Of a DNA stretch of 64,000 nt, positions 10,357-23,592 are shown piece after piece. Each line of letters begins with the position of its first letter. Within the stretch, counting starts at the first letter, position 1. The stretch comes from Moraxellaceae bacterium (GTDB lineage: Bacteria; Pseudomonadota; Gammaproteobacteria; Pseudomonadales; Moraxellaceae). A model generated the notes under the pieces. It ran no database searches, was not told the DNA's origin, and saw nothing but the letters and a program-made list of their open reading frames with translations. Made by a program: the position numbers and the translations under genes. The stretch covers positions 558,001 through 622,000 of the forward strand of contig JAUXVU010000018.1 of the NCBI GenBank assembly GCA_030680295.1. The letters are read 5' to 3'.

Positions 10357-10915
10357 GACTTGCGGTTTCCAGCTCTGCGGCAATCTCGGAGAGATCACGA
10401 ATATCGGCAAGCGCTGGCAGTTCTGCCAGGCTCTTTAAATTAAAATCGTCTAAAAATTGTCGTGTGGTCGCAAAAAGCGCTGGTCTGCCCGGCACTTCTT
10501 TATGGCCAGCCACACGAATCCATTCACGCTCTAATAGTGTTTTGACAATTTGTGTGCTCACGGTCACACCACGAATGTCTTCAATTTCAGAACGAGTAAT
10601 GGGCTGCTTGTAGGCAATAAGCGACAAGGTTTCTAACAAAGCACGTGAATAACGCTGAGGACGTTCATCCCATAAACGACTGACCCAAGGTGCGACATCT
10701 GCACGCACTTGAAAACGCCAGCCACTGGCCACCTGCTGTAGTTGCACTGCACGGTCTTCATGCTCAATTGCAATCGTTGATAACACAGCGCGCAAACTAC
10801 CGGCATCCGGACGTACCGGCTCCTCAAACAGGGCTTGTAGCTGCTCAATTGTCAGTGCTCGACCCGCTGCAAAAAGCGCCCCTTCAACAATCGATTTTAA
10901 GGTTTCAGGCGTCAT
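10349..10915 (-). CDS. scpB: segregation and condensation protein B
   Basis: ScpB is a winged-helix dimer that binds ScpA and the Smc ATPase heads in the condensin-like complex. It has 188 residues from MTPETLKSIVEGALFAAGRAL. ALLETLSLIAYKQPITRSEIEDIRGV and LLEREWIRVAGHKEVPGRPALFATT are strongly conserved ScpB segments. The start overlaps the scpA stop by 11 bases, and eight bases overlap rluB at the other end. smc is in the same window but 9 kb away, in another operon. Confidence 0.94.
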   Translation of the reverse strand: MTPETLKSIVEGALFAAGRALTIEQLQALFEEPVRPDAGSLRAVLSTIAIEHEDRAVQLQQVASGWRFQVRADVAPWVSRLWDERPQRYSRALLETLSLIAYKQPITRSEIEDIRGVTVSTQIVKTLLEREWIRVAGHKEVPGRPALFATTRQFLDDFNLKSLAELPALADIRDLSEIAAELETASHE

Positions 10916-11828
10916 CAAATGCACCCTCCTGCTCAATGTCATCTTCACCCAAGTCCTGACCTAGGTCCAACGCCTGGCCTTGGGCCTCGCCGACACGAGC
11001 ACGCACATGAATATCAGCGCGCTCATGAGTTTGTACTAAATCAATCAAGCCTTCCTTCACCAGCTCTAACACCGCCATGAAAGAAACAACAACGCCTAAG
11101 CGCCCTTCTTCGACATTAAATAAAGTCACAAACGGGACAAACCCGCCGGGACGTATGCGCTCCAGAATATTCGACATACGCTCACGCATGGATAGAGTTT
11201 CGCGTGAAATATGGTGGGACTCATACAGGTCAGCACGGCGTAATACGTCTTGCAAGGCCAGTAATAACTCACTGAGCTCAACATGTGGCGGCGGTGTAAC
11301 ACGGCTAAAGTCGGGCTGCTGAGCAACTGCGACAAAAAAGTCGCGGCCTTCACAGGGCATGCCTTCAAGGTGTTCCGCTGCGCGTTTAAAACGCTCGTAT
11401 TCTTGTAATCGACGAATAAGCTCAGCTCGTGGATCACCTTCGTCTTCACCCTCGGCATTGATCTGTCGCGGCAATAAATAACGCGACTTAATCTCGCCCA
11501 ACCAAGCGGCCATGAGCAAATACTCAGCGGCCAAATCAAAGTTTAGGCGCTGCATGAGGTCAATATATTCGAGGTACTGATGGGTAATTCGTGCAACAGG
11601 GATATCCAAGATATCTAAGTTTTGCGCACGAATTAAGTAAAGCAAAAAGTCCAACGGGCCTTCAAAGGTTTCCAAGAAAACCTGTAGCGCATCGGGAGGA
11701 ATATAAAGGTCATGCGGGATTTGAGTGACAGCCTCGCCTTTGACGCGAGCAACAGCGTGCAGCGTCGCTAGCGGCGTGCTTTCTGGTATTACCTCAGGCG
11801 TTTCTTGCGTTTGCACTTCTTCTGTCAT
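10905..11828 (-). CDS. scpA: segregation and condensation protein A (kleisin)
   Basis: Kleisin subunit bridging Smc heads. It has 307 residues from MTEEVQTQETPEV. The N-terminal Smc-contacting region carries the hallmark FEGPLDFLLYLIRAQNLDILDIPVARITHQYLEYI in which short segments such as FEGPLDFLLYLI are diagnostic. LAAEYLLMAAWLGEIKSRYLLP follows. The C-terminal winged helix is near 220-290. An acidic, Pro/Glu-rich 45-residue leader precedes the conserved part; the start could lie further in. The C-terminus is also acidic (DLGQDLGEDDIEQE). It begins 52 bases after trpS. Confidence 0.93.
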   Translation of the reverse strand: MTEEVQTQETPEVIPESTPLATLHAVARVKGEAVTQIPHDLYIPPDALQVFLETFEGPLDFLLYLIRAQNLDILDIPVARITHQYLEYIDLMQRLNFDLAAEYLLMAAWLGEIKSRYLLPRQINAEGEDEGDPRAELIRRLQEYERFKRAAEHLEGMPCEGRDFFVAVAQQPDFSRVTPPPHVELSELLLALQDVLRRADLYESHHISRETLSMRERMSNILERIRPGGFVPFVTLFNVEEGRLGVVVSFMAVLELVKEGLIDLVQTHERADIHVRARVGEAQGQALDLGQDLGEDDIEQEGAFDDA

Positions 11829-11880
11829 GATTTTTGCTCTCTGCTTGCCGCTTCCCAGCGGTAATAGCATTACATCCCGC

Positions 11881-13098
11881 TTATCGACGGTATGCAAGCC
11901 CTAATGCTTGTCGCACGTCGGCCAATGTGTCTGCGGCAACATCACGAGCACGCTCAGCACCTTCTGACAAAATGCTGCGTAATAGATCTGGTGACTCTTC
12001 AAACGCCATTCCACGCTCACGCATTGGAATCAATTCGGCATTTATAGCCTCGATAACAGGGCGTTTGCACTCTAAACAGCCAATGCCTGCACTACGGCAA
12101 CCTTGTTGCACCCACTGCTTAACGCTGTCATCCGAATAGACTTCATGTAACTGCCATACCGGGCAAACATCCGGGTTACCTGGATCCGTGCGACGAATAC
12201 GCGCAGGGTCAGTCGGCATTTTGCGGATTTTGGCATCCACATCTTCTGGTGCTTCGCGCAATGAGATGGTGTTGCCATATGACTTAGACATTTTTTGGCC
12301 ATCTAAGCCGGGCATTTTAGCCGCTGGCGTCAGCAAAGCCTGAGGCTCGGGCAGAATGATTTTGCCTGAACCTTCTAATGAGCCCAGCAAACGCTCTTTA
12401 TCACCAAGGGTGATATTTTGCTGGTCGCGCACCAGAGCCTGAGCTACCTCTAAGGCATCTTCGGCACCGGTTTCTTGGTAACGCTTACGCAAATCAAGAT
12501 AGACCTTGGCCGCTTTTTTGCCCATTTTGGTAATAGCAGCATTAACCGCTTCTTCAAAGCCAGGCTCACGACCATACAAATGATTAAAACGACGAGCTAC
12601 TTCACGGGTTAATTCAACATGTGACACTTGGTCAGCACCTACCGGCACCAAACCTGCGCGATAGAGCAAAATGTCCGCACTTTGCAGCAAGGGGTAGCCT
12701 AAGAAACCATAGGTTGCTAGGTCTTTTTCTTTCAGCTTTTCTTGCTGGTCTTTAAAAGTAGGTACACGTTCTAACCAGCCTAAAGGCGTCATCATCGACA
12801 GCAGCAAATGCAGCTCAGCATGCTCTGGCATGGTGGACTGTACAAACAGTGTCGCAGACTTAGGATTGACACCAGCCGCCAGCCAATCAACCACCATGTC
12901 TAATGTGGCTGACTCAATCGCCGCTGGGTTGTCGTAATGTGTGGTGAGTGCGTGCCAATCGGCCACAAAAAAGAAGCACTCATATTCATGCTGTAGCCGT
13001 ACCCAGTTCTTCAACACTCCGTGGTAATGGCCCAAATGCAGACGCCCAGTGGGGCGCATACCTGACAACACACGTTGTTGCGAAGCGACAGAACTCAA
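11881..13098 (-). CDS. trpS: tryptophanyl-tRNA synthetase
   Basis: Class I aminoacyl-tRNA synthetase of 405 residues. The HIGH motif is HLGH at 21-24 and the KMSKS motif is exact at 269-273. GADQVSHVELTREVARRFN is the tryptophanyl-adenylate region. Residues about 180-262 hold an insertion absent from the short E. coli-type enzyme but recalled from pseudomonad TrpS. CLECKR near the C-terminus is also seen in that longer form. I saw no tryptophan-rich leader or T-box upstream. It leads toward scpA-scpB-rluB. Confidence 0.95.
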   Translation of the reverse strand: MSSVASQQRVLSGMRPTGRLHLGHYHGVLKNWVRLQHEYECFFFVADWHALTTHYDNPAAIESATLDMVVDWLAAGVNPKSATLFVQSTMPEHAELHLLLSMMTPLGWLERVPTFKDQQEKLKEKDLATYGFLGYPLLQSADILLYRAGLVPVGADQVSHVELTREVARRFNHLYGREPGFEEAVNAAITKMGKKAAKVYLDLRKRYQETGAEDALEVAQALVRDQQNITLGDKERLLGSLEGSGKIILPEPQALLTPAAKMPGLDGQKMSKSYGNTISLREAPEDVDAKIRKMPTDPARIRRTDPGNPDVCPVWQLHEVYSDDSVKQWVQQGCRSAGIGCLECKRPVIEAINAELIPMRERGMAFEESPDLLRSILSEGAERARDVAADTLADVRQALGLAYRR

Positions 13099-13142
13099 CG
13101 GCTAACTCCTACAGAAAAGCAAAAACGGATTATAGCCTGAGC

Positions 13143-13763
13143 TTAGGCAAAATCAGTGCTATCGCCTGCACCTTGACGAAGTATTTCTGGTGCATCACCG
13201 GTTAAATCAATCACCGTGGTCGACATTAAGGTGCCAAACCCTGCGTTTAACACCAATTCAACCTGACGCTGCAGCAGGTCATTAATCATTTCCGGGTCGT
13301 CCATAGGCTCAGTGTCGCCGGGCATAATCAAGCTACAGGTCAATAATGGTTCCTGCAAAATCTCCATTAAACCCAATGGAACTGGGTGCGCGGGCACACG
13401 AATGCCTATGGACTGACGCTTGGGGTGCATAAGCCGTTTGGGCACTTCACGCGTTGCATTCAAAATGAAGGTATAGGTGCCAGGCGTATGCGCTTTGAGC
13501 AAACGAAAGGTCGGGTTATCCACTTTGGCATAAGTGCCAATCTCGGATAAGTCACGACACATCAAGGTCATATGATGTTGATCGTCGAGCTTACGCAGTC
13601 GACGCATGCGCTCTAGCGCATCACGATCACCGATTTGGCAGGCCAAGACATAACTGGCATCGGTAGGCAGCACAATTAACCCACCTGCCTGCAAACGCTC
13701 CGCCGCTTGTTTTAACAAGCGTGGTTGCGGATTGTCCGGGTGTATATGCCAATGCTGGGTCAT
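13143..13763 (-). CDS. Sua5/YciO/YrdC family protein (YciO-like)
   Basis: A 206-residue protein with the Sua5/YrdC dsRNA-binding fold: GGLIVLPTDASYVLACQIGDRDALERMRRLRK near the N-terminus and PGTYTFILNATREVPKRL in the middle. RSIGIRVPAHP-like sequence is present as QSIGIRVPAHP. The family includes TsaC for t6A synthesis, but this length and the linkage to the PHP gene match YciO, whose own role is poorly defined. It starts within a 4-base ATGA overlap with the upstream PHP-domain gene, so the two are co-translated. Confidence 0.85.
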   Translation of the reverse strand: MTQHWHIHPDNPQPRLLKQAAERLQAGGLIVLPTDASYVLACQIGDRDALERMRRLRKLDDQHHMTLMCRDLSEIGTYAKVDNPTFRLLKAHTPGTYTFILNATREVPKRLMHPKRQSIGIRVPAHPVPLGLMEILQEPLLTCSLIMPGDTEPMDDPEMINDLLQRQVELVLNAGFGTLMSTTVIDLTGDAPEILRQGAGDSTDFA

Positions 13764-14608
13764 TGCAACGTTTCTCCTAACCAACGTGTCCATACGGGTT
13801 CACAGCCACTGGGCAAATTGGCAAATCGACCCAGGGCAATCCACGGTGCGGGCTTGCCGTGATAGTCACTGCCTTGCGAAGCTAACAAGCCAAACTGACG
13901 CGATAACTGCGCTAAATACTTAATCATTTCTGGCTTTTCAGTTGCGGTAGCCACTTCCATCGCCTCACCACCTGCGGCAACAAAATCAGCCAACAAAGCA
14001 CGCAACTTAGTGCGTGTTAAGGGATAACGCCCAGGATGAGCAATAACCGCTACCCCACCCGCCTGTTTAATCCAGTTAATCACCTCAGACAAACTGGCCC
14101 AAGGCATGGGTACAGACGCTGGTTTGCGTGGACCTAAATACTTATCAAATGCCTGCTGCACATGCGTGACATGGCCCTTTTCCAACAGCCACTGACCGTA
14201 ATGTGTACGGCTGATAGCATCTGGGCTATTGGCTAAAGCTAACGCGCCTTCATACGCACCAGGCATGCCTAGTTCACTGAGTCGATCGCCGATAGCTTTA
14301 GCACGATCGGCTCTGGCTTGTGCTTGTTGCGCCAAACCACGCTGAAGACTGGGCTCAGTTGGGTTTATACCCAGACCAACAATATGAATACTTTGGCCAT
14401 TCCAAATGGTTGATAGTTCAACACCTGGCACCAGCTGAATGCCATGCTCATCAGCCGCGGCTTGTGCCTCTACCAGCCCATCAACACTGTCGTGATCGGT
14501 TAATGCCAGCATGGTAATACCGGCGCGCGCCGCCAAAGCAACCAAATCCGCCGGCGCTAAACTGCCGTCGGAGTAGTGACTATGGCTATGTAAATCCACC
14601 AGTGGCAT
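13760..14608 (-). CDS. rnm: PHP-domain phosphoesterase (RNase AM / YciV type)
   Basis: Polymerase-and-histidinol-phosphatase domain protein of 282 residues. Metal ligands are visible in VDLHSHSHYSDG at the N-terminus, ALTDHDSVDGL, PGVELS, AVIAHPGRY and QGSDYHG near the C-terminus. E. coli YciV (RNase AM) is a 5'-3' exonuclease on short RNA and acts on 3',5'-nucleotides. GGAAA lies six bases before the ATG at 14608. Divergent from yciB, with 71 bases between starts. Confidence 0.88.
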   Translation of the reverse strand: MPLVDLHSHSHYSDGSLAPADLVALAARAGITMLALTDHDSVDGLVEAQAAADEHGIQLVPGVELSTIWNGQSIHIVGLGINPTEPSLQRGLAQQAQARADRAKAIGDRLSELGMPGAYEGALALANSPDAISRTHYGQWLLEKGHVTHVQQAFDKYLGPRKPASVPMPWASLSEVINWIKQAGGVAVIAHPGRYPLTRTKLRALLADFVAAGGEAMEVATATEKPEMIKYLAQLSRQFGLLASQGSDYHGKPAPWIALGRFANLPSGCEPVWTRWLGETLQ

Positions 14609-14679
14609 GCGTGTTTCCTTGGCGTGGCTTTGCTGCTGCATTAAGATGCCTGACTTTATAACAGAACTGGACTAGGTGA

Positions 14680-15228
14680 ATGAAAGCTTTGCTCGATTTC
14701 CTGCCGATTGTGGCGTTTTTTATTGCGTATAAAACCAGTGGTGTATTGGTAGCCGCTATTACCTTAATGATTGCCGTGGGTATTATTTATGGCGCCATCT
14801 GGTTAAAGACCCGCAAGCTCGAAACTGGCCAGTGGATTACGGTAGGCGCCACCTTCATTTTAGGCGGACTTACCGTTGCCTTAAACAATGAAGCTTTTTT
14901 ACAGTGGAAAGCGCCCGGCGTGTATGTCTTATTGGCATTGATCTTCTTGGGCAGCCAGTACATTGGCCACAAACCATTAGCTGAACACATGATGGGTGCC
15001 GCATTAAACCTAAACGATGCCCAATGGCAAAAGCTGAACCTAAGCTGGGTTGCTTTTTTCTTAATCTCGGCCGTAGCAAACGCTTATATCGTGGTTTATC
15101 ACCCAGAGTTTTGGGTGGACTTTAAGCTGTTTGGCAGTTTGGCCATGACCTTTATTTTTATTATTTTGCAAGGCATTTGGTTGGTGCGTATTGGCGCTAT
15201 CAAAGAGACCAAGCAGCCCAACGAATAA
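14680..15228 (+). CDS. yciB: inner membrane septation protein YciB (IspZ family)
   Basis: Inner-membrane protein of 182 residues with about five transmembrane segments (for example 7-40, 55-68, 79-92, 118-135, 148-168). KALLDFLPIVAFFIAYK at the N-terminus and SQYIGHKPLAEHMMGAAL, LNLSWVAFFL and FWVDFKLFGS are family signatures. The Shigella homologue IspZ affects septation; in E. coli YciB links to envelope and division proteins. It is 12 bases upstream of yciI, as a yci cluster. Confidence 0.92.
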   Translation: MKALLDFLPIVAFFIAYKTSGVLVAAITLMIAVGIIYGAIWLKTRKLETGQWITVGATFILGGLTVALNNEAFLQWKAPGVYVLLALIFLGSQYIGHKPLAEHMMGAALNLNDAQWQKLNLSWVAFFLISAVANAYIVVYHPEFWVDFKLFGSLAMTFIFIILQGIWLVRIGAIKETKQPNE

Positions 15229-15240
15229 GTAGGACAGACT

Positions 15241-15540
15241 ATGTGGTATGCCATTATTGCTGAAGACAAAGCAGGCTCCCTAAGCCAGCGCTTAGCAGCC
15301 AGGCCAGCGCATATTGAGCGCTTAAAACAGCTACAAGCTGAAGGTAGATTATTAGTAGCTGGGCCTCATCCAGCCATTGATAGTGAAGACCCAGGTCCCG
15401 CAGGTTTTACTGGCAGCTTGATCATTGCAGAATTTGACAGCTTAAGTGCGGCACAGGCATTTGCTGATGCCGACCCTTATGTCGCTGCTGGTGTTTATGC
15501 TCAAGTCACGGTAAAGCCGTTTAAACGTGTCCTGCCCTAA
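15241..15540 (+). CDS. yciI: YciI family protein
   Basis: Small ferredoxin-like fold protein of 99 residues. [10 protein letters not shown] at the N-terminus, [24 protein letters not shown] in the middle, and [21 protein letters not shown] at the end are YciI features. The His and Asp residues (H23, D77) are the usual candidate active-site pair. Biochemical role is unsettled. Its last 14 bases overlap the GTG start of the MnmC2-like gene. Confidence 0.9.
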   Translation: MWYAIIAEDKAGSLSQRLAARPAHIERLKQLQAEGRLLVAGPHPAIDSEDPGPAGFTGSLIIAEFDSLSAAQAFADADPYVAAGVYAQVTVKPFKRVLP

Positions 15541-16700
15541 ACCTGATGTATTGGTTATAGGTGCCGGCATTGCTGGCGCCAGTGCGGCGTGGACGTTGGC
15601 AGAGCGCGGCTTAAATGTCACCGTTTTAGAAGCCAATAAGCCGGGTCATGGCGGCTCAGGCAACCCCGCTGCTTTGCTCTACCCCAAACTGGTGAAGGCC
15701 GCAGACTTAAGCAGCAACTTACACAGCTTTGCCTATTTACACACATTGTCTGTTTTACAAGATCCCCGTTTGGCCACGCATTTTCAGCAGACGGGAGTTC
15801 TGTGGCTACGCCCTCACGATGAAGACCAGCACATTATTGATGATCAGCATCCTTGGAATCAGCACTATGTCTGGCCACTGAGTGCTGAACAGGCATCAAT
15901 ACAAGCAGGCATTAACATTACGCATAATGCCTACTGGCTTCCTCAAGCAGGTGTCATTAACCCACAGGGAATGCTCAGTGCCTTGTTATCGCATCCATTA
16001 ATTAATCTGGTGAGCGAAACTGAAGTCTTATCCGTCCATGATGACGGCCAACAATGGCATGCAGCATGTGAACATCATCGTTTTACCGCACCCTACTTAG
16101 TCATTGCTAACGCAGGTGAGGCGCAAAGGTTAAAACCGACCGCAAGCTTGCCAATCAAACCCGTGCGTGGCCAGATTTCATCCTTTACCTATGAAAGTGG
16201 GCCTAAGGTGGCCATTGCTTATGGTGGTTACCTTGCACCGACGGCGGCCAACGAGTTCTGCCTAGGCGCGACTTTTCAACGCGGTCGAACAGATTGCAGC
16301 CCGAGTACTGAAGATCAGCTTAGTAATCGAGATGCCTTGGCACAATGGCTGCCGCAGTTGATGGATAAACTACCCAATGTGTCGTTATGGCGAGCCCGAG
16401 CGAGTTTACGCTGGCAAACGCCAGACTATCTGCCATTGGTGGGTGCCTTGCCCGACATGCAGGTGCTGAAAGACAAATTAACGACTGAGTCTTGGGCGCG
16501 AAACCCGCAATGGCCCACCAACATGCCGCAACGCCTGCAGGTAAGCTTAGGCCATGGTTCAAAAGGCTTTAGTCAGGCTTGGGTAGCAGCCGAGCTTATT
16601 GCCAATAACTTAACTGGCACAGCTCCGGGCAAATTTGAACCGTTTTACCTTGCTTTGCGACCTGACCGATTTTTGCTAAGGCAATGGCGCCGGGGCCAGC

Positions 16701-16723
<23 letters not shown>
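15527..16723 (+). CDS. stand-alone MnmC C-terminal oxidase domain (FAD-dependent)
   Basis: FAD-binding DAO-type oxidoreductase of 398 residues. [17 protein letters not shown] (12-28) is the dinucleotide-binding motif. [34 protein letters not shown] and [19 protein letters not shown] correspond to the C-terminal (MnmC2) half of bifunctional MnmC. That half oxidises carboxymethylaminomethyl-uridine to aminomethyl-uridine at tRNA position 34. The N-terminal methyltransferase half (MnmC1) is absent: the gene starts at the FAD motif and upstream lies yciI. The GTG start overlaps yciI by 14 bases. Another DAO-family role cannot be excluded but the C-terminal motifs argue for MnmC2. Confidence 0.82.
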
Positions 16724-20045
<3,322 letters not shown>

Positions 20046-20076
20046 GTCACTGCTCGCTTTAAAGCTAATTTTTTCA

Positions 20077-23000
20077 TTATTGCGATGCCAATGCAGCGGC
20101 CTCGTCCAAATTAACGGTAACCAAGCGTGAAACACCCGGCTCTTGCATAGTCACGCCCATTAACTGTTTTGCCATTTCCATCGCAATTTTATTATGAGTA
20201 ATGTAGATAAACTGAACTTGTTCAGACATTTGTTCAACCAATCTCGCGAAGCGTCCAACGTTAGCATCATCTAGCGGTGCGTCAACCTCATCAAGCATAC
20301 AAAATGGCGCTGGATTAAGCTGAAAAATAGAAAAAACCAACGACAATGCAGTTAGCGCCTTTTCACCACCCGACAACAGATGAATTGTGGAGTTTCGTTT
20401 GCCAGGTGGTCTGGCCATAATTGTTACGCCCGCCTCCAGCAAATCATCACCTGTTAATTCAAGATATGCCGAGCCGCCACCAAACACTTTGGGGAATAGG
20501 GCTTGAAGACCTGTATTCACTTTATCAAATGTTTCTTTAAACAGCGCCCTAGTCTCACGATCAATTTTACGAATTGCATTTTCCAGTGTTTCTAATGCTT
20601 CTCGCAAATCGGCATCTTGTTGATCCAAGTAAATTTTACGTTCAGATTGAGTTTGGTATTCATCAATCGCAGCCAAGTTGATTGCACCCAAACGGGCTAT
20701 TCTTACACCGATACGCTCCAAGTCTAACTGACAGCTATTCTCAGTGATGACCTCCGGCAGACTGGCCAAGACATCCTCTAGGATTGCTCCAGCTTCATCT
20801 AATTGCTCTTGTTGTGCCTCGCGACGAGTTAGCGCCTCTTGCCAGCTCATACGCAGGCTTTGTAATTGTTCACGAATACTTTGCACTTGCTGCTCAGCAC
20901 GCGCCTTGCCTGCTTCAGCTTCACGTAGGCTCGCCTGTATGGCTTCGACCTGATCACGCACTTCTGCCAATTGTTTTTCCGCTTCAACATGCCGTGCCAA
21001 TAGCGTATCAAGATCATCCATGCCAGCGTCTTCGGGCATGTTCAACGTCATCATTTGTTCGGCCAATGCTTCACGACGCTCTTGCAGGCTCTCAAATTGC
21101 TCATCAATCCGCTGCAGGCCATTACGTAAACCGGCGGCGCGCGCCTGCAGGTTCTGTGACTGCAATGCGGTTTGGTGCTGAGCGTCACGGCGTTCACGTT
21201 GTTGCTGACGTGCTTGATCAAAACTTAAACGCAAATGATCTCGCGTTTGCATCAATTGCTCACGTTCGCGTGTGTCATTCGTCATTTCATCGAGTGCAGT
21301 CTGCAAAAGCAAACGTGCTTCAGCCAAGCTTTCTTGATCAGCCTCAACCTGCATACGCACATCAACAAGGTCTTGGCTTAAGCGTTCACGACGAGCAATA
21401 AATTGCTCAAGTCTTACTTGGCGAGCACCAATTTGTGCTTGTACTTCCCCACAGGCCCGCTGCCGAGTCGTTAGCTCACGCTGAATCTGCTCACGTAATT
21501 GTTCTGCATTTTTTAAGGCGTCACGATGAGCTTGCTGCAAAGACTGTGCTTGCTGTAGTGAAACATCAATTTGCTCGCGCTCTGCCTGCAATGACTCAAG
21601 CTCACGACGACGCGCTAACTCACCAAGCGCTGGATCTTCTTGGCCAGCACGATAACGCAACCAATAACGCCCCAACCAATAACCTTCTGGCGTAATCAAC
21701 GACTGCTCTTCCGTTAGCTCCGAACGCTTTGCCAGTGCTTCAACTAAATTTTTTGCTGTACCAATACTGGTCAATTGCGCCAATAACCAAGACGGACCCT
21801 GTTCAATATGCTGCGCTAATGATCCAGCCTTAGCAGTAAAACTTTGAGCACTATAACGACTATCCGTCAGGCTGATTTGACCTGTTTTGAGTGATGACAA
21901 ATGATTGGCAACATCGGCAATATCACTGACTTCCACACTGTGTAGAACCGGCCCTAAAACCGTTTCAACCGCGGCTTCCCAGCCAGCAGCGACCCGCAAG
22001 CTAGCCGTAATAGGTTTAGCGTTAATTTGGCGCTCAGTGAGCCATTCATTTAAACCCTGACGTCCTTTAGCCGCCGCTTCTTGCAACGCTTCTAACGCGG
22101 ACTCACGGCCGCGCAGCGCCTGCAAAGACTGCCTTAAATTATCAACTTCAGTAGCGCTATCGAGCATAGCCTGTCGGCTATGTTGAACTTGCTCCACAAC
22201 ATCCTCAAGACGTAACTCATCTTGACTAAGTAACTCACGATCATTCTCTAACTGCTCATGAAGAGCAGCTAATTCTGACTCAAGTGGTCCTGCATTTAGG
22301 CTGGTTTGCTCTTGATCTAGTCGACTTTGACGCTCATTGTGACGACGCAAGGATTGCTCTAAATGCACAATGCGCGATTGCTCAACTTCAGCACGTTGGC
22401 GTGGCCCTTGCGACTGCTGATTAAAGTGATCCCAACGCTGCTGCCACTCATTCAATGCAGCTTCCGCTTCATGGAGCTGCGTAGTTGCCGCCTCTAGCTC
22501 GGCCGCTAATAAAGCTAGCGCGGGCTCAAGGCTCAATTGTTCAGACTGAACTGTTTCTAATGCAAGTTGATCTTGTTCGCGCAAGCTTCGCGCCTGATCT
22601 AACTGGCGCTCTAGTGCTGCCTCTGACGCTTTAAGCTCTGATAAACGTTCCTCTCGGAAACGCTGAGCCTGTTGTAAGCGCGCAATATCACCGCCAATTT
22701 GGTAATACGCACTTTGCACACGATTAAACTCATCACTTAAACCAAACTGAGTTTCACGATCATTGACTAACTTGGTTTCATATTCACGCTGCGATGCAAT
22801 AGCCGCCTCTAAAGCCACTTCAAGCTCAGCGATTTTGGCCTCTTGTAAGCCAACTTGGTCGCGCAGGCCACGCCAGCGCAGAGCCAATAATTGGCTTTTT
22901 AGTAAACGCTCTTCCTCTTTTAATTCTTTGTACTTTTCAGCGTCTTTGGCCTGTTTTTCCAAATGCTGCAGCTGACGCCCCATTTCTTCGCGAACATCAT

Positions 23001-23583
23001 TTAGACGATCTAAGTTGTCACGAGTATGGCGCATGCGATTTTCAGTTTCGCGACGGCGCTCTTTGTACTTAGAAATACCAGCCGCCTCTTCGATATACAC
23101 ACGCAGCTCTTCCGGCTTGGACTCAATCAAGCGCGAAATCATACCCTGCTCAATAATGGCGTATGAGCGTGGCCCTAAGCCGGTGCCTAAGAAGATATCG
23201 GTAATGTCTTTGCGACGGCAGCGGGTGTTATTTAAGAAGTAATCCGAACGAGCATCACGCGTCACAATACGTTTAATTGAGATCTCAGCGTATTGCGCGT
23301 ACTCACCACCCAAGGAGCTATCCGCGTTATCAAAAATCAACTCGATTGACGCCTGGCCAACGGGCTTACGCCCCATAGAGCCGTTAAAAATGACGTCCGT
23401 CATATTTTCGCCGCGCAGGTTTTTGGCTGAGCTTTCGCCCATCACCCAACGCACAGCATCAATGACGTTTGATTTACCACAACCATTTGGCCCTACCACC
23501 GCCGACAAATTAGTCGGAAAGTGTGCGCTTGTAGGATCAACAAATGATTTAAAGCCCGCTAATTTAATTGTTTTTAAACGCAT
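20077..23583 (-). CDS. smc: chromosome partition protein Smc
   Basis: Condensin ATPase of 1168 residues. Walker A is GPNGCGKSN at 31-39. Two long coiled coils (about 170-500 and 670-1000), very rich in Q, E, R and A, flank a hinge near 510-660. The C-terminal half-head carries the signature LSGGEKALTALSLVFSIF and Walker B CMLDEVDAPLDDANV. This lineage uses Smc-ScpAB rather than MukBEF, as scpA and scpB are also here. It is followed by zipA and ligA and preceded by gntR nine bases upstream. Confidence 0.97.
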   Translation of the reverse strand: MRLKTIKLAGFKSFVDPTSAHFPTNLSAVVGPNGCGKSNVIDAVRWVMGESSAKNLRGENMTDVIFNGSMGRKPVGQASIELIFDNADSSLGGEYAQYAEISIKRIVTRDARSDYFLNNTRCRRKDITDIFLGTGLGPRSYAIIEQGMISRLIESKPEELRVYIEEAAGISKYKERRRETENRMRHTRDNLDRLNDVREEMGRQLQHLEKQAKDAEKYKELKEEERLLKSQLLALRWRGLRDQVGLQEAKIAELEVALEAAIASQREYETKLVNDRETQFGLSDEFNRVQSAYYQIGGDIARLQQAQRFREERLSELKASEAALERQLDQARSLREQDQLALETVQSEQLSLEPALALLAAELEAATTQLHEAEAALNEWQQRWDHFNQQSQGPRQRAEVEQSRIVHLEQSLRRHNERQSRLDQEQTSLNAGPLESELAALHEQLENDRELLSQDELRLEDVVEQVQHSRQAMLDSATEVDNLRQSLQALRGRESALEALQEAAAKGRQGLNEWLTERQINAKPITASLRVAAGWEAAVETVLGPVLHSVEVSDIADVANHLSSLKTGQISLTDSRYSAQSFTAKAGSLAQHIEQGPSWLLAQLTSIGTAKNLVEALAKRSELTEEQSLITPEGYWLGRYWLRYRAGQEDPALGELARRRELESLQAEREQIDVSLQQAQSLQQAHRDALKNAEQLREQIQRELTTRQRACGEVQAQIGARQVRLEQFIARRERLSQDLVDVRMQVEADQESLAEARLLLQTALDEMTNDTREREQLMQTRDHLRLSFDQARQQQRERRDAQHQTALQSQNLQARAAGLRNGLQRIDEQFESLQERREALAEQMMTLNMPEDAGMDDLDTLLARHVEAEKQLAEVRDQVEAIQASLREAEAGKARAEQQVQSIREQLQSLRMSWQEALTRREAQQEQLDEAGAILEDVLASLPEVITENSCQLDLERIGVRIARLGAINLAAIDEYQTQSERKIYLDQQDADLREALETLENAIRKIDRETRALFKETFDKVNTGLQALFPKVFGGGSAYLELTGDDLLEAGVTIMARPPGKRNSTIHLLSGGEKALTALSLVFSIFQLNPAPFCMLDEVDAPLDDANVGRFARLVEQMSEQVQFIYITHNKIAMEMAKQLMGVTMQEPGVSRLVTVNLDEAAALASQ

Positions 23584-23592
23584 GATGTTCCT

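Noticed and set aside
13099-13142. A T-box or tryptophan leader upstream of trpS
   Set aside because: Only 44 bases separate trpS from the YciO-like stop; no Trp codon run or specifier structure.
20784-21401. 205-codon open frame antisense to smc
   Set aside because: Arises from the biased coiled-coil codons of smc; His/Ala-rich and without any recognisable motif.
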